This document shows positions 18,719-28,303 of a DNA stretch of 64,000 nucleotides, piece after piece. Position numbers and translations under genes: made by a program. Origin of the DNA: an uncultured Microbulbifer sp. (GTDB lineage Bacteria; Pseudomonadota; Gammaproteobacteria; Pseudomonadales; Cellvibrionaceae); assembly GCF_947489355.1 (NCBI RefSeq), contig NZ_CANLDD010000005.1, forward strand, positions 62,001-126,000, given 5' to 3'. The notes beneath the pieces are model-generated. The model worked only from the letters and a program-made list of their open reading frames with translations, ran no database searches and had not been told where the DNA came from. How positions within the stretch are numbered: position 1 is the stretch's first letter; every line of letters begins with the position of its first letter.

Positions 18719-19834
18719 ATGCAAAAAATAGGGTTTATCGGTTGGCGCGGCATGGTCGGCTCGGTATTACTGGAGCGCATGCGCACAGAGGGTGACTTTA
18801 CCCATATCGCCGAACCGGTTTTCTTCTCTACCTCCAACGCCGGTGGCAAGGCGCCGGCTATTGGCCGCGCACTGCCCCCCTTGAGAGATGCCTACGATAT
18901 CGACGCGCTGGCGCAGTTGGATGCGATTGTCAGCTGCCAGGGTGGCGACTATACCAAGGAGGTGTTCTCCCACCTGCGCGAGGTGGGCTGGAAGGGGTAC
19001 TGGATTGATGCCGCCTCCAGCCTGCGTATGCGGGATGATGCGGTGATTGTGCTGGACCCGGTCAACCGGGATGTGATCGACAGAGCCATTGATGCCGGGC
19101 AAAAGCACTTTATTGGCGGCAACTGCACCGTGAGCCTGATGCTGATGGCCCTTGGGGGCCTGTTTAAGGCGGATCTGGTGGAGTGGGTCAGCGCCATGAC
19201 CTACCAGGCCGCCAGTGGTGCCGGCGCGCGCAATATGCGTGAGCTGATTGCACAGATGGGCACTATTCGCGATGGGGTCGCCACCGAGTTGGCAGACCCT
19301 GCCAGGGCAATTCTGGAGATCGACCGCAAGGTGGCCGCTGATATGCGCTCGTCCGAATTTCCCACGGAAGCCTGCGGCGCACCCCTGGCCGGCAGCTTGC
19401 TGCCCTGGATCGACACCCAGCTGGAAAACGGCCAGAGCCGGGAGGAGTGGAAGGCCCAGGTAGAGGCGAACAAGATCCTGCACACTGCCAGACCGGTCCC
19501 GGTGGATGGCACCTGTGTGCGTATTGGCGCAATGCGTTGCCACAGCCAGGCATACACCGTAAAGCTGAAAAAAGATCTGCCTATGGCGGAGATCGAGCAG
19601 ATCCTCAGCAGTGCTAACGATTGGGTCTGTGTGGTACCCAATGATCGCGAGGCCACTCTGACGGCACTGACACCCACGGCGGTGACCGGCAAGCTGACTA
19701 TTCCCGTGGGGCGTCTGCGCAAACTGAGTATGGGGCCCGAATACCTGAACGCCTTTACTGTAGGCGATCAGTTACTGTGGGGTGCGGCCGAGCCACTGCG
19801 CCGTATTCTGCTGATATTACTGGGCAGACTGTAA
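18719..19834 (+). CDS. asd: aspartate-semialdehyde dehydrogenase
   Basis: Reduces aspartyl-phosphate to aspartate semialdehyde with NADPH, the branch point to lysine/diaminopimelate, threonine and methionine. The 371-residue protein has the NADP loop [14 protein letters not shown], the catalytic Cys136 in [22 protein letters not shown] and the ending [13 protein letters not shown] 18719 is preceded by AAGGA at 18707-18711. It follows leuB on the same strand and precedes the paralogue usg; this is the enzymatically competent copy, since it keeps the active-site Cys. Confidence 0.97.
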   Translation: MQKIGFIGWRGMVGSVLLERMRTEGDFTHIAEPVFFSTSNAGGKAPAIGRALPPLRDAYDIDALAQLDAIVSCQGGDYTKEVFSHLREVGWKGYWIDAASSLRMRDDAVIVLDPVNRDVIDRAIDAGQKHFIGGNCTVSLMLMALGGLFKADLVEWVSAMTYQAASGAGARNMRELIAQMGTIRDGVATELADPARAILEIDRKVAADMRSSEFPTEACGAPLAGSLLPWIDTQLENGQSREEWKAQVEANKILHTARPVPVDGTCVRIGAMRCHSQAYTVKLKKDLPMAEIEQILSSANDWVCVVPNDREATLTALTPTAVTGKLTIPVGRLRKLSMGPEYLNAFTVGDQLLWGAAEPLRRILLILLGRL

Positions 19835-20019
19835 CCGGGCGGGCCTGGCAGAGACCCCAGAGGGCGCGCCTTTCGGAGCCTTCTAGTGGAGGGCATTTTG
19901 CCAAGCTGTGAACTCCTTCGCGTTAAAAGCCGCAACGGGTTGCCATAGTGGCTTTTTCGACTTTTTTCCGCAGGTATAATCGCCCCTCGCTTTTTTCCAA
20001 TCCAACCAAGTGAATTATC

Positions 20020-21015
20020 ATGTCTGAAACCACCCGCGAACTGGTCATTGTCGGTGTCGATAGCGCCGCCTTTGCCCCTCTGCTGGAAATACTGGGAGAG
20101 CGGGAAATGATCTCCGCCGAGCAGCTGATTTTGCTGGAGACCGAGGAGCGCGAAGTGGACCCGCAGGTATTTGCCAATCGCACAATTCCCGTACAGTCCC
20201 TGGGGAAATTTGTTTTTAACGATGCACAGGTGGTTGTTTTGCTGAGGTCAGGCGACGACGTCGCGACCGCCATGGCTGCCGCTGAACAAAACGGGGCCTG
20301 GGTGCTGGATGCCGCTGCCATTACCCGTGGCGATGAAAGCGCCGCGCTGATCCATCCCGTGTTGAACAGTGCAGAATTGGCGAATCTTGAGCGCCGGGTT
20401 GTAGCACTGCCCAGTGCCGGCGCCGCAATGGTGGCCGAGGCGCTGGCGCCACTGAAAGACGGGCTGCAGTCTGTGTATGTGCAATTGAACCAACCGGTAT
20501 CCGCGCTGGGCAAGGCCGCCATCGATTCTATGGCCGCGCAAACGGCGTGCATGTTCAGCGGCCAGGATGCAGAGATTGACCCCGCTATTGGCCACCGCCT
20601 GGCATTCAACCAATTGAGTACCAGCGAGGCTCCACTCTCCAGCGGACATACTTTGAGTGAGCTGACCCTGATCCACGACCTGCGCCGCCTGCTGGGTGAG
20701 GCTGTGGCATTTGACGCCAGTATCACTACGGTTGCCGTATTCCACGGGCAACTGGCCAACCTGGGTGTCGTGTTTAAAGAGGATATCGATCTGGAAAAAG
20801 TGCGCGCCTTGTTGGGCAATGGCGCGCGTCTGCAGTTGGCGGAGCAGCCCTCGACGGAAAATGCCGTGGGCAGCGAAGTGACACTCATTGGCCGCTTGCG
20901 CCAAAGTCTACTCGACAAGCACCAGTTAAACCTCTGCGCGGTATCTGACAATCTGCGCAAGGACGTTGCGGTGAACTGCGCACAAATTGCTCACTTGTTG
21001 CTAAAAAGCTACTGA
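20020..21015 (+). CDS. usg: USG-1-like aspartate-semialdehyde dehydrogenase paralogue lacking the catalytic Cys
   Basis: A 331-residue protein of the ASADH fold, as found between asd and fimV in Pseudomonas. Where Asd has an Asn-Cys-Thr active site, this protein has VVALPSAGAAMVAEAL, so no catalytic thiol is present and dehydrogenase activity is not expected. The C-terminal half keeps family segments such as VAVFHGQLANLGVVF. Its role is unknown; family members are suspected of regulatory or structural functions. A TATAAT at 19975-19980 about 40 bp upstream may be part of its own promoter, since 185 bp separate it from asd. Confidence 0.85.
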   Translation: MSETTRELVIVGVDSAAFAPLLEILGEREMISAEQLILLETEEREVDPQVFANRTIPVQSLGKFVFNDAQVVVLLRSGDDVATAMAAAEQNGAWVLDAAAITRGDESAALIHPVLNSAELANLERRVVALPSAGAAMVAEALAPLKDGLQSVYVQLNQPVSALGKAAIDSMAAQTACMFSGQDAEIDPAIGHRLAFNQLSTSEAPLSSGHTLSELTLIHDLRRLLGEAVAFDASITTVAVFHGQLANLGVVFKEDIDLEKVRALLGNGARLQLAEQPSTENAVGSEVTLIGRLRQSLLDKHQLNLCAVSDNLRKDVAVNCAQIAHLLLKSY

Positions 21016-21212
21016 TAATTAATACTTAGCCGCCATAGTGAAGGTGTAATCTTAACTCTGGTGCGGCTGGGAGTGGCGAGCCATTCGTCGCGGTTGGCGG
21101 CTGCCTGCACGGCGGTCAGATAGTCGAACGATTACCGTTCAGTAATGGGGATTTTCTGAAGCTGCGCTTTTCGAAAGCCCTGGGCAGATTCTAACAATAA
21201 AGGGAATCGGAT

Positions 21213-24200
21213 ATGCGTGTGCGTAAGCTGGCACTTGCAGTTGGTCTAGTCGGTGCACTGGGAAGCAACGCGGCCCTGGCGCTCGGACTGGGGGAGATCA
21301 AGCTCAACTCCACCCTGAATCAGCCGCTCAGCGCGGAAATCGGACTGCTTCAGACACGCGGTCTGGATAATACGGAGATCAAGGTCCGCCTCGCGGGGCC
21401 GGAGGAATTCGAGCGCGCGGAGGTGGAGCGTTCCTACTTGCTCACATCGCTGCAATTCGATGTGGATTCCTCGGGCAGCAGTCCGGTGATCCGCATATCC
21501 AGCCGCGAGCCGATCCGTGAGCCCTATTTGAATTTCCTTGTCGAAACCCGTTGGCCGAGCGGACGTCTGTTGCGCGAGTACACCCTGTTGATGGACCTGC
21601 CGGCATTCTCGCCGAATACGACCCAGCAACCGGTGCGCGCCGCGGAGCGCGAGCGCCAACAGGTGCGCCGCGACACACCGGTACAGCGCCCGGCAGAGTC
21701 AACGCAGCAGTCGGCAACCCAGCCCGAGGTTGAACAGCCCCGTGAAACCCCGGCGGTGCAACAACCCGAGCCCGCGCGCCGCCAGCCCCCGCGCAGTATA
21801 GAGAACACGAACAACAGCCAGGTCTACGGCCCTGTTTCCTCCTCCGATACGCTATGGGAAATTGCCCTTGAAAACCGGGTTAGCCGGGCGTTTTCCGTGC
21901 AGCAGACGATGCTGGCCATTCAGCGCCTGAACCCCGAAGCCTTTATCAGCAACAATATCAATCTGTTGAAAAAAGGTGCCGTACTGCGCCTGCCCAATGC
22001 CGACGACCTGCGCAGCCTGAGTCTCACCGAGGCGATTTCACAAGTTGCCGAGCAGAACGATTCCTGGCGCCTGCGCAGTGATGTGGAAGAAATAGCGACA
22101 GGCGCGCCATTGGATGCCCGCGTGGTAGAGGAAGAGGATGTCGCAAGCGGCGGAGTTGAAGGCCGTGTAAGCCTATCCGCACCCGCCGATAATGAATCTG
22201 TTACCTCCGGTTCCGGCAGTGGCGTGGGGGATAGTGAGGCGCTGGAAGGCGGCCTGACCCTGGCCGAGGAAGAGCTGGATAAATCCCAGTTGGAAAATAC
22301 TGAACTGCGCGAGCGCATTTCAGAACTCGATGAGCAGATAGATACCATGGAGGCCCTGGTCGACGTCTCCAATGAGGAGATGCATGCGCTACAGTCCGCC
22401 GCAGAGCAGTCCGATCCCCTGTTCGATCCCGCTGAAATGGATGTCGCAGAGGATGAACCTCCCCTGGATGGCACACTTGCCGCCGAGGAAGGCGAACCGC
22501 TCAATGCCACTATAGAGCAGCCCGAAGAGCAGCTCGAGGAGGAAACCGCAGCCGCGGAGCCTGAAGCGCGCAATCGTGTGGTTTCCGTACAAACCAAGTC
22601 AGAGCCCACCCTGATGGAAAGGCTCGGCGGTAATATGCAGCTGATCGGTATTGGTGCCGCAGGCTTGCTGGCGGGCGTATTTGGCCTTTTTACCTGGCGT
22701 CGTCGAAAGGCTGAGCAGAAGGAGGTCGAGCAGCCATTGGATCAACGCAGGGCCCCTGAGCAGGAGCCGGTAGGGATGCCCGAAGAGATGCTCGAGCCGG
22801 ATGAAACCCTGGCTGCTGTGGAGAGTATGGAAGCGGATGACACCTTCGATCTCGCTGACCTGGAGGATGTAGGCACCGATGATCCGGTCTCGGAAGCGGA
22901 AATTCACCTGTCCCTGGGCCAGTACGAAAAGGCCGAAAGCAAACTGTTGCAAGGGCTGGAAAAAGACCCACAGGTGGTGGATGCGCGCCTGATGCTGATG
23001 GAAGTGTACGCCCATAATCAGGATGTGAAGAAATTCGACGATCACTACCGCCAGCTGCTGGCTATCAGCGACGGCCCGGTCGCCGACCGCGCTGCACGTT
23101 TGCGCGAGACTATCACGGGAGCGCCGGATTTCGAGGCGCCCACGGTGGATTTTTCCAGCGAATCTCTGGAAGCCGCGCAATTGGATGATATGGGTGCTGA
23201 GCGGGATCTGGTCCCATCCAGCGAATCGCTGGTTTTGGATTCCAGTGCCGAGCCGATGGCCTCGGACCCGGGCGATGCGTTTGAGGAGGATACCTCACTG
23301 CTCGATGAACTGACCATGGACTTGACCCTGGATGACGGCGAAGGCGTTGACAGCGCTGCCGGGCAGGCTTTATCCCTGGACCTGGAGTTGGATCTGGAAA
23401 CAACACCCGAAGAGCAGGCCCGGACCGCCGGGGAAGCGTCCACCTCCCCGGCTGTTGAGTTCAATTTGGATGAATTGGACCTGGACAGTGTCCTCGCCGA
23501 CAGCAGCCTGCAGCCTGGTGCTGAGACTCAGGCGGAACCGGATCATGAGTTGAACCTTGACAGTCTGGAGCTGGATTCCCTGGAACTGGATACGGTCGCT
23601 TTGGATGCCGGGACCAAGGCACCTGATACAGGTGAGGCCGCTGAGGGTAATGCCGGAAAGGAGACCGCCGACGCTTCAAGTAATGGTCTGGATTTTGAGC
23701 TGGACCTGTCAATGATGGACGATCAGGCTGGGGTCAAGGGGGAAGAGCGTGCCCCTCTCGCCGCGGATGGTGCTGATACCCTTGTTCTGGATGGCGCCCT
23801 GGAAGTGCAATCTATTGACGGGAGTAATGCCGGGCCGGAAAACAAGGATGCCGGTATTGAGGAGAGTCTGTCTCTGGAGGCGATTTCCGAAGACGAGCTG
23901 GCAATGATCGGAGGCGAGCTGGAATCGGAATTGGATCTTGACAGTATCGACCTGGACGATATCGCCAAAGACTTGTCCTCTATGGAAGCGTTGTCTGTGC
24001 AGACGGATACAACTTCTGACGGACAATCCGGCGGTAGTGCGTTGTCTCCAAGTGAAGATTCCGTCGGGGAGGAACTCTCCCTTGAGGATGAATTGGCACT
24101 GATTGATGCACCCACTGGTGATGACCTCACCCTGGAAGAGGACCAGGGACCCTCGGCTGGGGCAGCGGCTAAAACCACGCCACAGCTTGAGGCTGTTATT

Positions 24201-24443
24201 GAGAAAGAGCAGGGTGTGGAATCTGATTTTGACGATCTGGATTTCAGCCTGGAAAGTGATCTCAGTCCCGAGTTGAGCCTGCTGGAAGGCGGTGATGAGA
24301 TGGAAACCAAGTTGGAACTGGCGCAGGCCTATCTGGATATGGGCGATGAGGATGGTGCCAAGGATATTCTCAAGGAGGTGGCCCAGGATGGCGAAGGTGA
24401 ACACAAAAACCGTGCCGAGAAAATGCTGGAGCGTATGGTGTAA
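21213..24443 (+). CDS. fimV: FimV-type polar hub protein (LysM and C-terminal FimV domain)
   Basis: FimV organises polar machineries, type IV pilus assembly and cAMP-linked motility in Pseudomonas. This 1076-residue protein has a signal peptide, the FimV N-terminal domain (LGLGEIKLNSTLNQPLSAEI), a Pro/Gln-rich linker, a LysM peptidoglycan-binding motif at about 203-260, and a coiled coil at about 352-393. A single transmembrane helix at 475-495 is followed by a very acidic cytoplasmic region with DLDLDS-type repeats and TPR-like segments (SLGQYEKAESKLLQGLEKDP), then the C-terminal FimV motif LELAQAYLDMGDEDGAKDIL. It sits between usg and truA as in Pseudomonas. The acidic repeats make its exact length likely to vary between strains. 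Confidence 0.93.
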   Translation: MRVRKLALAVGLVGALGSNAALALGLGEIKLNSTLNQPLSAEIGLLQTRGLDNTEIKVRLAGPEEFERAEVERSYLLTSLQFDVDSSGSSPVIRISSREPIREPYLNFLVETRWPSGRLLREYTLLMDLPAFSPNTTQQPVRAAERERQQVRRDTPVQRPAESTQQSATQPEVEQPRETPAVQQPEPARRQPPRSIENTNNSQVYGPVSSSDTLWEIALENRVSRAFSVQQTMLAIQRLNPEAFISNNINLLKKGAVLRLPNADDLRSLSLTEAISQVAEQNDSWRLRSDVEEIATGAPLDARVVEEEDVASGGVEGRVSLSAPADNESVTSGSGSGVGDSEALEGGLTLAEEELDKSQLENTELRERISELDEQIDTMEALVDVSNEEMHALQSAAEQSDPLFDPAEMDVAEDEPPLDGTLAAEEGEPLNATIEQPEEQLEEETAAAEPEARNRVVSVQTKSEPTLMERLGGNMQLIGIGAAGLLAGVFGLFTWRRRKAEQKEVEQPLDQRRAPEQEPVGMPEEMLEPDETLAAVESMEADDTFDLADLEDVGTDDPVSEAEIHLSLGQYEKAESKLLQGLEKDPQVVDARLMLMEVYAHNQDVKKFDDHYRQLLAISDGPVADRAARLRETITGAPDFEAPTVDFSSESLEAAQLDDMGAERDLVPSSESLVLDSSAEPMASDPGDAFEEDTSLLDELTMDLTLDDGEGVDSAAGQALSLDLELDLETTPEEQARTAGEASTSPAVEFNLDELDLDSVLADSSLQPGAETQAEPDHELNLDSLELDSLELDTVALDAGTKAPDTGEAAEGNAGKETADASSNGLDFELDLSMMDDQAGVKGEERAPLAADGADTLVLDGALEVQSIDGSNAGPENKDAGIEESLSLEAISEDELAMIGGELESELDLDSIDLDDIAKDLSSMEALSVQTDTTSDGQSGGSALSPSEDSVGEELSLEDELALIDAPTGDDLTLEEDQGPSAGAAAKTTPQLEAVIEKEQGVESDFDDLDFSLESDLSPELSLLEGGDEMETKLELAQAYLDMGDEDGAKDILKEVAQDGEGEHKNRAEKMLERMV

Positions 24444-24465
24444 ACCGCGACTGCAATTCGCATCG

Positions 24466-24497
24466 AAAAACCTCGCACTGGCTGCGAGGTTTTTTTA
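24466..24497 (+). terminator. intrinsic terminator after fimV
   Basis: ACCTCGCA pairs with TGCGAGGT around a short loop, with an A-run before and seven T after. It separates fimV from truA and could also work on the opposite strand. Confidence 0.9.
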
Positions 24498-24575
24498 TTG
24501 TGCCACAAGGGGTGCGTTTACAGAGGGCAGCTCATACCCTGAGGTGTGTCGGTTTTTAAGAGTAATTGTGGATAT

Positions 24576-25469
24576 ATGTGTCAGTCGATACCGCGTGAAT
24601 ACCGCTATAAGCCCAATGGGGAAGTGCCCCCCGGTGAGAAGCTGCCCCGGGGCCTGCATCGTATTGCTTTGGGCATTGAATACTGTGGTGCCCGGCTGCA
24701 CGGTTTCCAGAAACAGAATTCTGCCGTGGAAACCGTACAGGCCCAGCTTGAGCTGGCCCTCTCCACGATTGCCGCAGAGCCTGTAACCCTGGTCTGTGCC
24801 GGGCGCACCGATGCAGGTGTGCACGCCACCCACCAGGTTATTCACTTTGACACCCGTGCTCAGCGCCCGCAACGGGCCTGGGTTCAGGGCGTGAATACCA
24901 ATTTGCCCGAAGCGGTGCGGGTGCGCTGGGCCCAAGAGATGCCCGCGCAGTTCCACGCCCGCTTTTCCGCCCAGGCGCGCAGTTATCGCTACCTGATCCA
25001 CAGCGCGCCTACCCGCTCGGCTCACAGTGCGGCAGAAGTCACCTGGACCCAACACCCCCTGGATCTCGCGGCCATGCGCGAGGGCGCCAGCCACCTGCTG
25101 GGGCGCCACGATTTCACCAGCTTCCGCGCCTCCCAGTGCCAGGCCAAAAGCCCCGTGCGGGAAGTCACCCGTTTGGATATTGCCCGCGTCGGGTACCTGA
25201 TTGTGCTGGAAGTCAGTGCCAATGCCTTCCTGCACCATATGGTGCGCAATATCACCGGAGTGCTGATGGCGGTGGGGCGCGGCGAGCACCCGCCGGAATG
25301 GGTAAAAGCCGTGCTCGACCAGCGAGATCGCTGTGCCGGCGGTGTCACCGCACCGCCGTTTGGCCTCTACCTGGTGGATGTGCGATACCCGCAAACGTTT
25401 CAACTGCCCCGGTGTGAGCCGGGACCGCTGCTGGTGCCTTTACCACTGGGAGCGTTATTGCAAACTTAA
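24576..25469 (+). CDS. truA: tRNA pseudouridine synthase A (positions 38-40)
   Basis: TruA converts uridines 38-40 in the anticodon arm of many tRNAs to pseudouridine. The catalytic Asp is in CAGRTDAGVHA, with QFHARFSAQARSYRY and FLHHMVRNITGVLMAVGRGE as further family motifs. The start is uncertain: ATG 24576 and GTG 24546 are both in frame and neither has a strong ribosome-binding site; both give an N-terminal extension before the conserved RIALGIEYCG. truA is the last backbone gene; trpF, which follows it in Pseudomonas, is absent and the accessory island begins instead. Confidence 0.95.
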   Translation: MCQSIPREYRYKPNGEVPPGEKLPRGLHRIALGIEYCGARLHGFQKQNSAVETVQAQLELALSTIAAEPVTLVCAGRTDAGVHATHQVIHFDTRAQRPQRAWVQGVNTNLPEAVRVRWAQEMPAQFHARFSAQARSYRYLIHSAPTRSAHSAAEVTWTQHPLDLAAMREGASHLLGRHDFTSFRASQCQAKSPVREVTRLDIARVGYLIVLEVSANAFLHHMVRNITGVLMAVGRGEHPPEWVKAVLDQRDRCAGGVTAPPFGLYLVDVRYPQTFQLPRCEPGPLLVPLPLGALLQT

Positions 25470-25661
25470 TCGGGCCATGGGACGCTCAGGCGACTAAATC
25501 CAGCTTATTTTTATCTCCCATTCCCCATCAAGAGTACATCAACAAAGCGTGGCTAAAGAAGTATGGGCACGCTGGCTGATACAGGGATGCAGGTCACTTT
25601 GCCCGGGATGCAAGTCATCGAATACAACAGCAATTATTGACATAATATTCAACAGATAGGA

Positions 25662-26015
25662 TTGAAAGCCGTTACGCTTAGCGCGCACACTGGTTGCGCT
25701 ACGGCTAGCGCCGTAGCCGGAATTTGCAGCCCGTATCTACAAGGCGCCGGGAAGACGCCGTTGGCAGTATGCGTCTTTTTTTGTGCGCGAAACCTCGAAG
25801 TTATGGTGGGGTATTTGGCCCCGCCGTTTCCTTGTAGCGATATTGCAAACCCGTTTATTCCGCGACCTTATCGAGATTTGCAACTTCTTGGCGCTGGAAA
25901 ACTTCCTAACAAGTCAATCCATGGCTACGGGCCTGATTTAGGTGTTAGCTGCTCAAACATCAAGAGCAATATTCGTGTAAATGGAGTATTAACTGCAGTA
26001 TCAAGTGCTCCTTGA
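25662..26015 (+). CDS. small Ash-like ORF of possible phage-satellite origin, 3' end probably chimeric
   Basis: A 117-codon frame starting at TTG. The segment AVAGICSPYLQGAGKTPLAV followed by CVFFCARNLEVMVG resembles short proteins called Ash family in P4-like satellites and enterobacterial islands; this is pattern memory, not a search result. The last 15 or so codons overlap, on the other strand, the broken end of an IS30-type transposase, so the original C-terminus was probably lost. The DNA also contains CTACGGC-TAGC-GCCGTAG near 25,698-25,715, a perfect 7-bp inverted repeat. It may equally be a non-coding repeat. Confidence 0.3.
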   Translation: MKAVTLSAHTGCATASAVAGICSPYLQGAGKTPLAVCVFFCARNLEVMVGYLAPPFPCSDIANPFIPRPYRDLQLLGAGKLPNKSIHGYGPDLGVSCSNIKSNIRVNGVLTAVSSAP

Positions 26016-26313
26016 GCAGCCAACCTGAGATTTGCTCCGGGCTCCATTTTTCAGCAAGCTTACCGTCAACCAAGCTATTCAACTCTGGTGTCAGTTTTGT
26101 TACCTTTCTGGCCTCTTCACGACGCCAAAGCGCAAACCTCTGGGCTTGCTTGTGTCGATACCGGCATTGACCACTATTCCGCGCTAACTCCCTTGATATC
26201 GTTGACTGACTCACGCCTAGAGCCACCGCAATCTCTGCTTGTGTAAAACCGCTTTTCTTGAACGCCTCAATCTGGCATCTTTGCTCATAGGTCAGTTGCT
26301 TGTAGTGTCTCAT
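26005..26313 (-). mobile_element. truncated IS30-family transposase (N-terminal third)
   Basis: The product starts MRHYKQLTYEQRCQIEAFKK, then has a helix-turn-helix (SGFTQAEIAVALGVSQSTIS RELARNSG) and EKWSPEQISGWL, the typical N-terminus of IS30 transposases. Homology stops near codon 105, and the frame ends after unrelated residues at 25960. The catalytic DDE domain is absent, so it is inactive. The 5' flank at about 26,314-26,410 includes the 3'-ward sequence TTGAATCTAGGCG, which may be the surviving terminal inverted repeat. It marks a rearrangement near the junction of truA and the island. Confidence 0.8.
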
Positions 26314-26404
26314 TGCATAACTCTTGCCGGAGAAAAAGCGAGAAGCCTACGGGCAACTGGCCGCTTTTTCTAGCTCCATTGAGATATGCACTTACAAGTT
26401 GAAT

Positions 26405-26896
26405 CTAGGCGTTGTTTAAATGTTGTTCTGAAATAAGACTTGCCAGCTCGGCTCCAAGTAACAGATCGTGTTCATGGCCAAATTTTTTTTTGCGAAGATA
26501 GCCATTTCGATCAATTAGGATTAATGTTGGTGTCCCTCCCATTTGGTACGCGGTCATTGTCATTGGATTCGGGCTTCCATCACTGGAAGGCATATCAATG
26601 CCGACTGGAAAGTCAATACGGTATTCATGCAAAAAAACACGTAACGATACCTCTTTCATAGCCTCATGGTTCTCAAAAACTGTATGCAGTCCGATAACAA
26701 TAAGATCATTAGAATTAAACAAACGGTAAACTTTCTTCGCTTGGGGAATTGAATGTTCTACACATCCAGGACAGAGCATTTGAAATGCAAAAATGGCAAT
26801 TACTTTTCCTTTAAGTTTCTCTAGAGATAATGTTTCGTTTGTATTTAACCAAGTTTGAATGTGCAGCTCTGGTGCTTTTTTAAGCGTCGCCTGCAT
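26405..26896 (-). CDS. thioredoxin-fold redoxin (TlpA/AhpC-like) with CPGC motif
   Basis: A 163-residue thiol-disulfide protein of the TlpA/redoxin superfamily. Landmarks are the lead-in LEKLKGKVIAIFAFQMLCPG with the CxxC pair CPGC, a helix (IPQAKKVYRLFNSNDLIVIG), an insertion and the cis-Pro strand GGTPTLILIDRNGYLRKK. No signal peptide is visible, so it should be cytoplasmic, which is unusual for TlpA-like proteins. ATG 26896 is chosen because AGAGG lies 7 bases upstream; the GTG three codons earlier overlaps that site. It is AT-rich compared with the backbone and probably acquired. Substrate unknown. Confidence 0.75.
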   Translation of the reverse strand: MQATLKKAPELHIQTWLNTNETLSLEKLKGKVIAIFAFQMLCPGCVEHSIPQAKKVYRLFNSNDLIVIGLHTVFENHEAMKEVSLRVFLHEYRIDFPVGIDMPSSDGSPNPMTMTAYQMGGTPTLILIDRNGYLRKKKFGHEHDLLLGAELASLISEQHLNNA

Positions 26897-26969
26897 AATA
26901 ATCACCTCTTTTAATATGAGGCATAACTGAAAGCCGGATTATGCCCTTGTCAATCAAAAAGCCTGTTTA

Positions 26970-27425
26970 ACTTTTCCGGTTAATGACAGATCTTGAGAAG
27001 CCACATCAAAAAAACTACAACACACAATAGTGACGCGTGGGTACTTTCATTAATCCACAGCTCAGATGTGACACCATAAAAGGAAACACCCTTTAACGCC
27101 CTTATATTTCGAAATGGCACCAGTACGAACACGTCTGTTTTACCGATAACAGAGAAATATCTGGGGCTATCTATCAAGATAGACCAGGCTACAGGCAATT
27201 TTTGTTTTTTGCTTGCAAATGTATCTTTGATTTTCAACGCTCCTTTGTCGCAGATATCATGAGGAATTGAAACAATCCAGTGTGAGTTTCATACCGTGCT
27301 TTCATTTTAAAAATTCCTATCGGCGTTTTCCTCAACTAATCATGTATCATAACAATCTGGATGGGAAGTAATTGACAAAGGCAAAAATACCCAGATCTTT
27401 TTCGAAATCAGCAGCTGAATTGTCT
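26970..27425 (-). pseudogene. decayed partial copy of the neighbouring exported-protein gene
   Basis: Read on the minus strand, this stretch follows the C-terminal half of the intact gene at 27560-28303 almost codon by codon. SSAADFEKDLGVF matches SSAVGFDKDQGVL, then LLIDSPRYFSVIG matches LLIDSPGYSPVID, VPFRNIRALKGVSFYGVTS matches VPFRNAKELKGIAFDGVTS, and DVASQDLS matches DVASGDLS. The copy has in-frame stops, at least one internal deletion, and a frame shift in a T-run near 27,010. Only about 85 codons at 26980-27237 remain open. It has no start region or signal peptide. It is a degenerate tandem duplicate. Confidence 0.85.
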
Positions 27426-27559
27426 TAATTATTGAATCAGCAACCACCCGCTCCGTGGGTGGTTGCTGATTCAAAAAAATTGCTTGCAAACAACGCAATG
27501 CATTATCAAGCGCTCAATTGAGCTGGGGCTGGCCAAACTAGCCACCCACTGACTATCAA

Positions 27560-28303
27560 TTATTCAATCTTGCCGGGAAACGATAAATCTCCGGAGGCAA
27601 CATCAAAGACATTTACAACACAAAACAACGGTGCGTGCGCACTTTCATTAATACGAAGACCGGAAGTTACTCCATCGAAAGCGATACCTTTCAGCTCTTT
27701 TGCATTTCGAAATGGCACTCGAACCAGTACTTGCTTGCCGTCAATCACAGGAGAATATCCTGGGCTGTCAATCAGAAGGGGTAGGCCTGGCCAGGTTAGT
27801 GGCAATTTAGGTGTCGCTCCGGCAGGGATATCTTGTACTTTCAAAGCACCTTTGCCGCAAACATCATCCGGCACCAAAACAACCCAATGGGAATGCCATA
27901 CGGTGCCGTCATTTTCTAAATCACCATCGCCATTTTCATCAAATAGGGGTGTATCGTCGAAGTCAGGGTGAGATGCTATGACCATTGCTAGGACGCCCTG
28001 ATCTTTGTCAAAACCAACAGCAGAGCTATCAATTTTGGTCGGCCATACATATGAGAATGCTTCGCTGCCTTCCAGTTTACCAATAGGTGTTGGCTTCGAT
28101 TGGCCTGCCTTGTTGCTGACACGCATTTTAAATGTCAACCAATTATCGCCGGCCTCAATATTTGCATGAACAATATCAAACTCCGCGAGTTTGGCATTTC
28201 CTTTTTTGGCATTTATCCCGCCATTATTTGCAATGGTTTGTGTAGTCGAAAGGCTAGTAAATAGAAAGATTAAAAAAATAGGCGTAATTAATGCCTTTTT
28301 CAT
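27560..28303 (-). CDS. exported protein of unknown function with Ca-binding-like Asp loop
   Basis: I do not recognise this 247-residue protein. It has a signal peptide (MKKALITPIFLIFLFTS then LSTTQTIA) and ATG 28303 preceded by AAGGAG. Residues 55-85 (FDIVHANIEAGDNWLTFKMR) look like the start of a beta-rich domain. The middle carries DENGDGDLENDG, an EF-hand-like or thrombospondin-type-3-like calcium loop, then GTVWHSHWVVLVPDD with two His. A possible pair of cysteines (DVCGKG, LFCVVN) could form a disulfide. It is AT-rich relative to the backbone, flanked by transposase remnants, and followed by a decayed copy of itself, so it is probably acquired DNA. Confidence 0.7.
   Translation of the reverse strand: MKKALITPIFLIFLFTSLSTTQTIANNGGINAKKGNAKLAEFDIVHANIEAGDNWLTFKMRVSNKAGQSKPTPIGKLEGSEAFSYVWPTKIDSSAVGFDKDQGVLAMVIASHPDFDDTPLFDENGDGDLENDGTVWHSHWVVLVPDDVCGKGALKVQDIPAGATPKLPLTWPGLPLLIDSPGYSPVIDGKQVLVRVPFRNAKELKGIAFDGVTSGLRINESAHAPLFCVVNVFDVASGDLSFPGKIE

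Noticed and set aside
19923..20960. 345-codon open frame antisense to usg
   Set aside because: Ser/Thr/Arg-rich shadow of a conserved gene in GC-rich DNA, without family features.
25905..25952. possible integron attC site (CCTAAC ... GTTAG)
   Set aside because: Too short for a normal attC site, the inner arms pair poorly, and no cassette array or integrase is visible.
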